Below the pieces are notes generated by a model that was not told the DNA's origin, searched no databases, and saw only the letters and a list, made by a program, of their open reading frames with translations. From contig CADBNG010000012.1 in the NCBI GenBank assembly GCA_902795985.1, forward strand, positions 1-7,459: a DNA stretch of 7,459 nucleotides, read 5' to 3'. Origin of the DNA: an uncultured Lachnospiraceae bacterium (GTDB taxonomy: Bacteria; Bacillota_A; Clostridia; Lachnospirales; Lachnospiraceae). This document shows positions 5,673-7,459 of this stretch, piece by piece (position 1 is the stretch's first letter; each line of letters opens with the position of its first letter). A program made the translations under genes and the position numbers.

Positions 5673-7100
5673 ATGAAAAAACGACTGTTTATTCTGTCCA
5701 TCCTTCTGACCGTGATCCTCACCGCGGCTTCCGTCTGCGCGGATGACTTTCTGAATGAGGATTACTACCGTGCCTCCGACTCCGCCGGAGATTCTTCGCT
5801 GCCGGACTCCGGTCTGCGCGTCGGTGAAAACAGCGGGCTGCCGGACTGGTACCCGAAAGATCCCGCGGCCTTTCCGGATTATCATGACGACACGGCGCCC
5901 CGGGTTGTCGACCGCGCCGACCTGTTTTCCTCCGGCGAGGAAGCCGTCATGGAAAACCGTCTCGCCGTGATCCGTCAGGAACTGTCGAAGGACATCGTGA
6001 TCTATACCGACCTGTCCGCTTACGGGATGGACCATAAGATTCTCGCCGCGGATTTCTTTGATTTCAACGGATACGGCATCGGGGAGGACTATGAAGGGGT
6101 CTGCCTGTTTATCTGCATGGATCCCAATGACCGGGGCTGGTGGGTCTGCTGCACAGGGCCGGAAACCATGGCTCTTTATACCGAGGATGCGGCCAATGAT
6201 ATCGATGACCTGCTGTACAGCTATATGTCCGCCGGGGATTATTACGAGGGCGTATCCGACTGGATTGAAAACTTCCGCCGGCTGTACCGCACCGGTTCTC
6301 CCTATACCCCGGAGTGGGCGGATCTCGTCGGCAGCCCCGGCTTTGAACGGTATCACAACGAGGACTCTCCCCGGGTGATCGATGAAGCCCGCGTTTTATC
6401 GGGGGAAGAAATCGCGCAGCTGGAGAAAAAAGCCGCAGAACTCTCCGCAACGTACGGGCAGGATATCGTGATCCACACTGCCCGGAACGAAGGGGTCCTG
6501 GACCGGGAGGAGTATTCCGGCCTGTACTTTTATTACAACGGCTATGGCTATGGAGAAAACTACGACGGCCTTCTGCTGAATGTTTTCAAGCGTCCCGGCT
6601 ACAAAGGAAAATCCAGGGTCTTTGCCTCCGGGTCCGCGTCGGAAAAGCTGACAGATACCAACCGTAAACGCCTGTGTCATTACTGTGACGATCTTCTGTA
6701 CGACGGTGAGTATTATGCTGCCATCGACCGATGGCTGGATCAGAGCGCGCATATGCTTCGAACCGGCAGGGCACCGAGGACGGCTTCTTTCTGGAGAGGC
6801 GCCATCGCTGCCGAACTTCTTATCGGGCTGATCTTTGCGGCCGCCTCTCTCTCCAAGGCGCGAAGGAAAATGGCTTCGCCGGCGGTGGAGGAACGCGCGG
6901 ACCGTTATATCGTGCCGGGCAGCCTGGCTGTCCGTAAGATCCGGAATACCCATGTCGGTACTTCCACCACCCGGACCTATTCTCCCGTAAGCAAAGACGA
7001 CAGCCGCTCCGGCGGTTCCTCTTCCCGACGGTCCTCCTATTCGCGCTCCTACTCCGGCTCTTCCGGCCGGACCCATTCCGGATCGGGCCGACGGTTCTGA
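5673..7100 (+). CDS. Secreted, membrane-anchored protein with two TPM domains (YdjH-like)
   Basis: The 475-residue protein starts with a signal peptide (cleavage near VCA-DD, residue 23; the cysteine context does not fit a lipobox). A short acidic linker (about 24-68) leads to two TPM (TLP18.3/Psb32/MOLO-1) domains at about 76-206 and 233-364. Both copies show PRVVD/PRVID, DIVIYT/DIVIHT, FNGYGIGEDY/YNGYGYGENY and DDLLYSYMSAGDYY/DDLLYDGEYY, so one arose by duplication. A single transmembrane helix (about 375-392) is followed by basic residues (KARRK) and a Ser/Gly/Arg-rich tail (about 440-475) ending SGSGRRF. The TPM domains should sit outside the membrane and the tail inside. TPM proteins include phosphatases and assembly factors of membrane complexes; no specific activity can be assigned here. 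The pairing with the upstream zinc-ribbon gene mirrors B. subtilis ydjG-ydjH, whose YdjH has, as recalled, one TPM domain. No SPFH (ydjI-like) gene follows. The hairpin at 7120-7162 may end the transcript. Confidence 0.85.
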   Translation: MKKRLFILSILLTVILTAASVCADDFLNEDYYRASDSAGDSSLPDSGLRVGENSGLPDWYPKDPAAFPDYHDDTAPRVVDRADLFSSGEEAVMENRLAVIRQELSKDIVIYTDLSAYGMDHKILAADFFDFNGYGIGEDYEGVCLFICMDPNDRGWWVCCTGPETMALYTEDAANDIDDLLYSYMSAGDYYEGVSDWIENFRRLYRTGSPYTPEWADLVGSPGFERYHNEDSPRVIDEARVLSGEEIAQLEKKAAELSATYGQDIVIHTARNEGVLDREEYSGLYFYYNGYGYGENYDGLLLNVFKRPGYKGKSRVFASGSASEKLTDTNRKRLCHYCDDLLYDGEYYAAIDRWLDQSAHMLRTGRAPRTASFWRGAIAAELLIGLIFAAASLSKARRKMASPAVEERADRYIVPGSLAVRKIRNTHVGTSTTRTYSPVSKDDSRSGGSSSRRSSYSRSYSGSSGRTHSGSGRRF

Positions 7101-7117
7101 ACTTAAAATGACATAAA

Positions 7118-7211
7118 GAGGACAGGCATTTTGTGCTGAAAAACGGCACAAAGCGCCTGTCCCTTTTGTATCAGAAAACAGCACAAAGCACCTGTCCCCC
7201 TTTGTGCTGTT
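7118..7211 (+). repeat. Cluster of CCTGTCC/TTTGTGC hairpin repeats
   Basis: GGACAGGCATTTTGTGC (7120-7136) pairs with GCACAAAGCGCCTGTCC (7146-7162) over 17 positions, with one A-C mismatch and one G-U, around a 9-nt loop, and is followed by CTTTTG. A second copy of the right arm, GCACAAAGCACCTGTCC (7181-7197, 16 of 17 identical), has its own perfect 12-bp inverted repeat (7177-7188 with 7200-7211). The core resembles dispersed ACCTGTCCC-type palindromes often seen near IS200/REP-associated tyrosine transposases; that link is from memory. No transposase is present here. It may double as a weak terminator for the convergent genes. Confidence 0.7.
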
Positions 7212-7215
7212 CCTG

Positions 7216-7459
7216 TTAATTCTTGAAGCTGTGGATCGGTGCCGGAATCAGGCCCTCGCGGGCGATGAATTCCGCGCAGGAGTACCGGTTGACCGGCATG
7301 ACCGGGGCGGAGCCCAGAAGGCCGCCGAATTCGACGGAATCGCCGACGTCTTTGCCGATAACCGGGATAATACGGACGGCCGTGGTTTTCTGATTTACCA
7401 TTCCGAGGGCCATTTCATCCGCTATGATACCGGAAACGGTGGAGGCCGGAACGTCGCCG
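7216..7459 (-). CDS. PFL family protein (DUF711/UPF0210), C-terminal fragment
   Basis: The minus-strand frame is open from the window edge to a TAA at 7216-7218, giving the last 80 residues of a longer protein whose start lies outside. The sequence [19 protein letters not shown], then [29 protein letters not shown] and the terminal [10 protein letters not shown] match the recognisable C-terminus of the DUF711/UPF0210 family, whose fold resembles pyruvate formate-lyase. Its molecular function is unsettled. Full-length members run about 450 residues and commonly follow an ACT-domain (UPF0237) gene, which would lie beyond the window. An internal ATG at 7413 is not the start, because the conserved sequence continues upstream of it. 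The gene converges on the TPM gene, with the hairpin repeats between them. Confidence 0.85.
   Translation of the reverse strand, partial: GDVPASTVSGIIADEMALGMVNQKTTAVRIIPVIGKDVGDSVEFGGLLGSAPVMPVNRYSCAEFIAREGLIPAPIHSFKN

Noticed and set aside
5649..6356. 235-codon minus-strand open frame opposite the TPM gene
   Set aside because: The plus strand encodes a signal peptide and clear TPM motifs; the minus frame is a codon-bias shadow.
6396..7184. 262-codon minus-strand open frame opposite the end of the TPM gene
   Set aside because: Low-complexity Gly/Arg/Ala translation mirroring the Ser/Gly/Arg tail, and it begins inside the hairpin repeats.

Overview
The window reads as ordinary chromosome from a moderately GC-rich, Gram-positive-type anaerobe of the class Clostridia, probably from a gut or rumen. 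This rests on the families present (TmcAL, a DUF711/PFL-family protein, a YdjG/YdjH-like pair, a secreted SGNH hydrolase with Ig-like repeats and FN3), on clear Shine-Dalgarno sites, and on extended -10 promoters. No tRNA, rRNA, CRISPR array, transposase gene or phage gene was seen. The genus cannot be fixed from this sequence.

Layout: (1) 33-1229 (+), tmcAL, which makes N4-acetylcytidine at the wobble position of elongator tRNA-Met. An extended -10 sits so close to the ATG that the mRNA may be leaderless. (2) 1230-1413, an AT-rich intergenic region with 11-nt-phased direct repeats, a promoter candidate and a second pair of direct repeats. (3) 1414-2217 (+), an unrecognised polytopic membrane protein with two cysteine clusters. 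(4) 2243-2279, a strong hairpin terminator shared with the convergent gene that follows. (5) 2302-3987 (-), a secreted SGNH/GDSL hydrolase with an acidic linker, two Ig-like repeats and a C-terminal fibronectin type III domain; its start is reassigned to the ATG at 3987. (6) 3988-4557, a 570-base gap holding the hydrolase leader, a possible protein-coding remnant, a GC-rich structured element and an extended -10 promoter. (7) 4558-5667 and 5673-7100 (+), a two-gene operon: a double zinc-ribbon protein with a C-terminal membrane anchor, then a secreted, membrane-anchored protein with two TPM domains. (8) 7118-7211, a cluster of related hairpin repeats containing a CCTGTCC core. (9) 7216-7459 (-), the C-terminal end of a DUF711/UPF0210 (PFL family) protein that runs off the window.

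The genes do not form one pathway. The only clear functional unit is the zinc-ribbon/TPM pair, which resembles B. subtilis YdjG and YdjH. Those act with the SPFH protein YdjI and PspA in membrane stress. Here no SPFH or PspA gene follows, and the TPM domain is duplicated, so this may be a reduced or rewired version. No wholly new system can be demonstrated. The best leads are this module, the cysteine-cluster membrane protein with its phased upstream repeats, and the two intergenic structured repeats.
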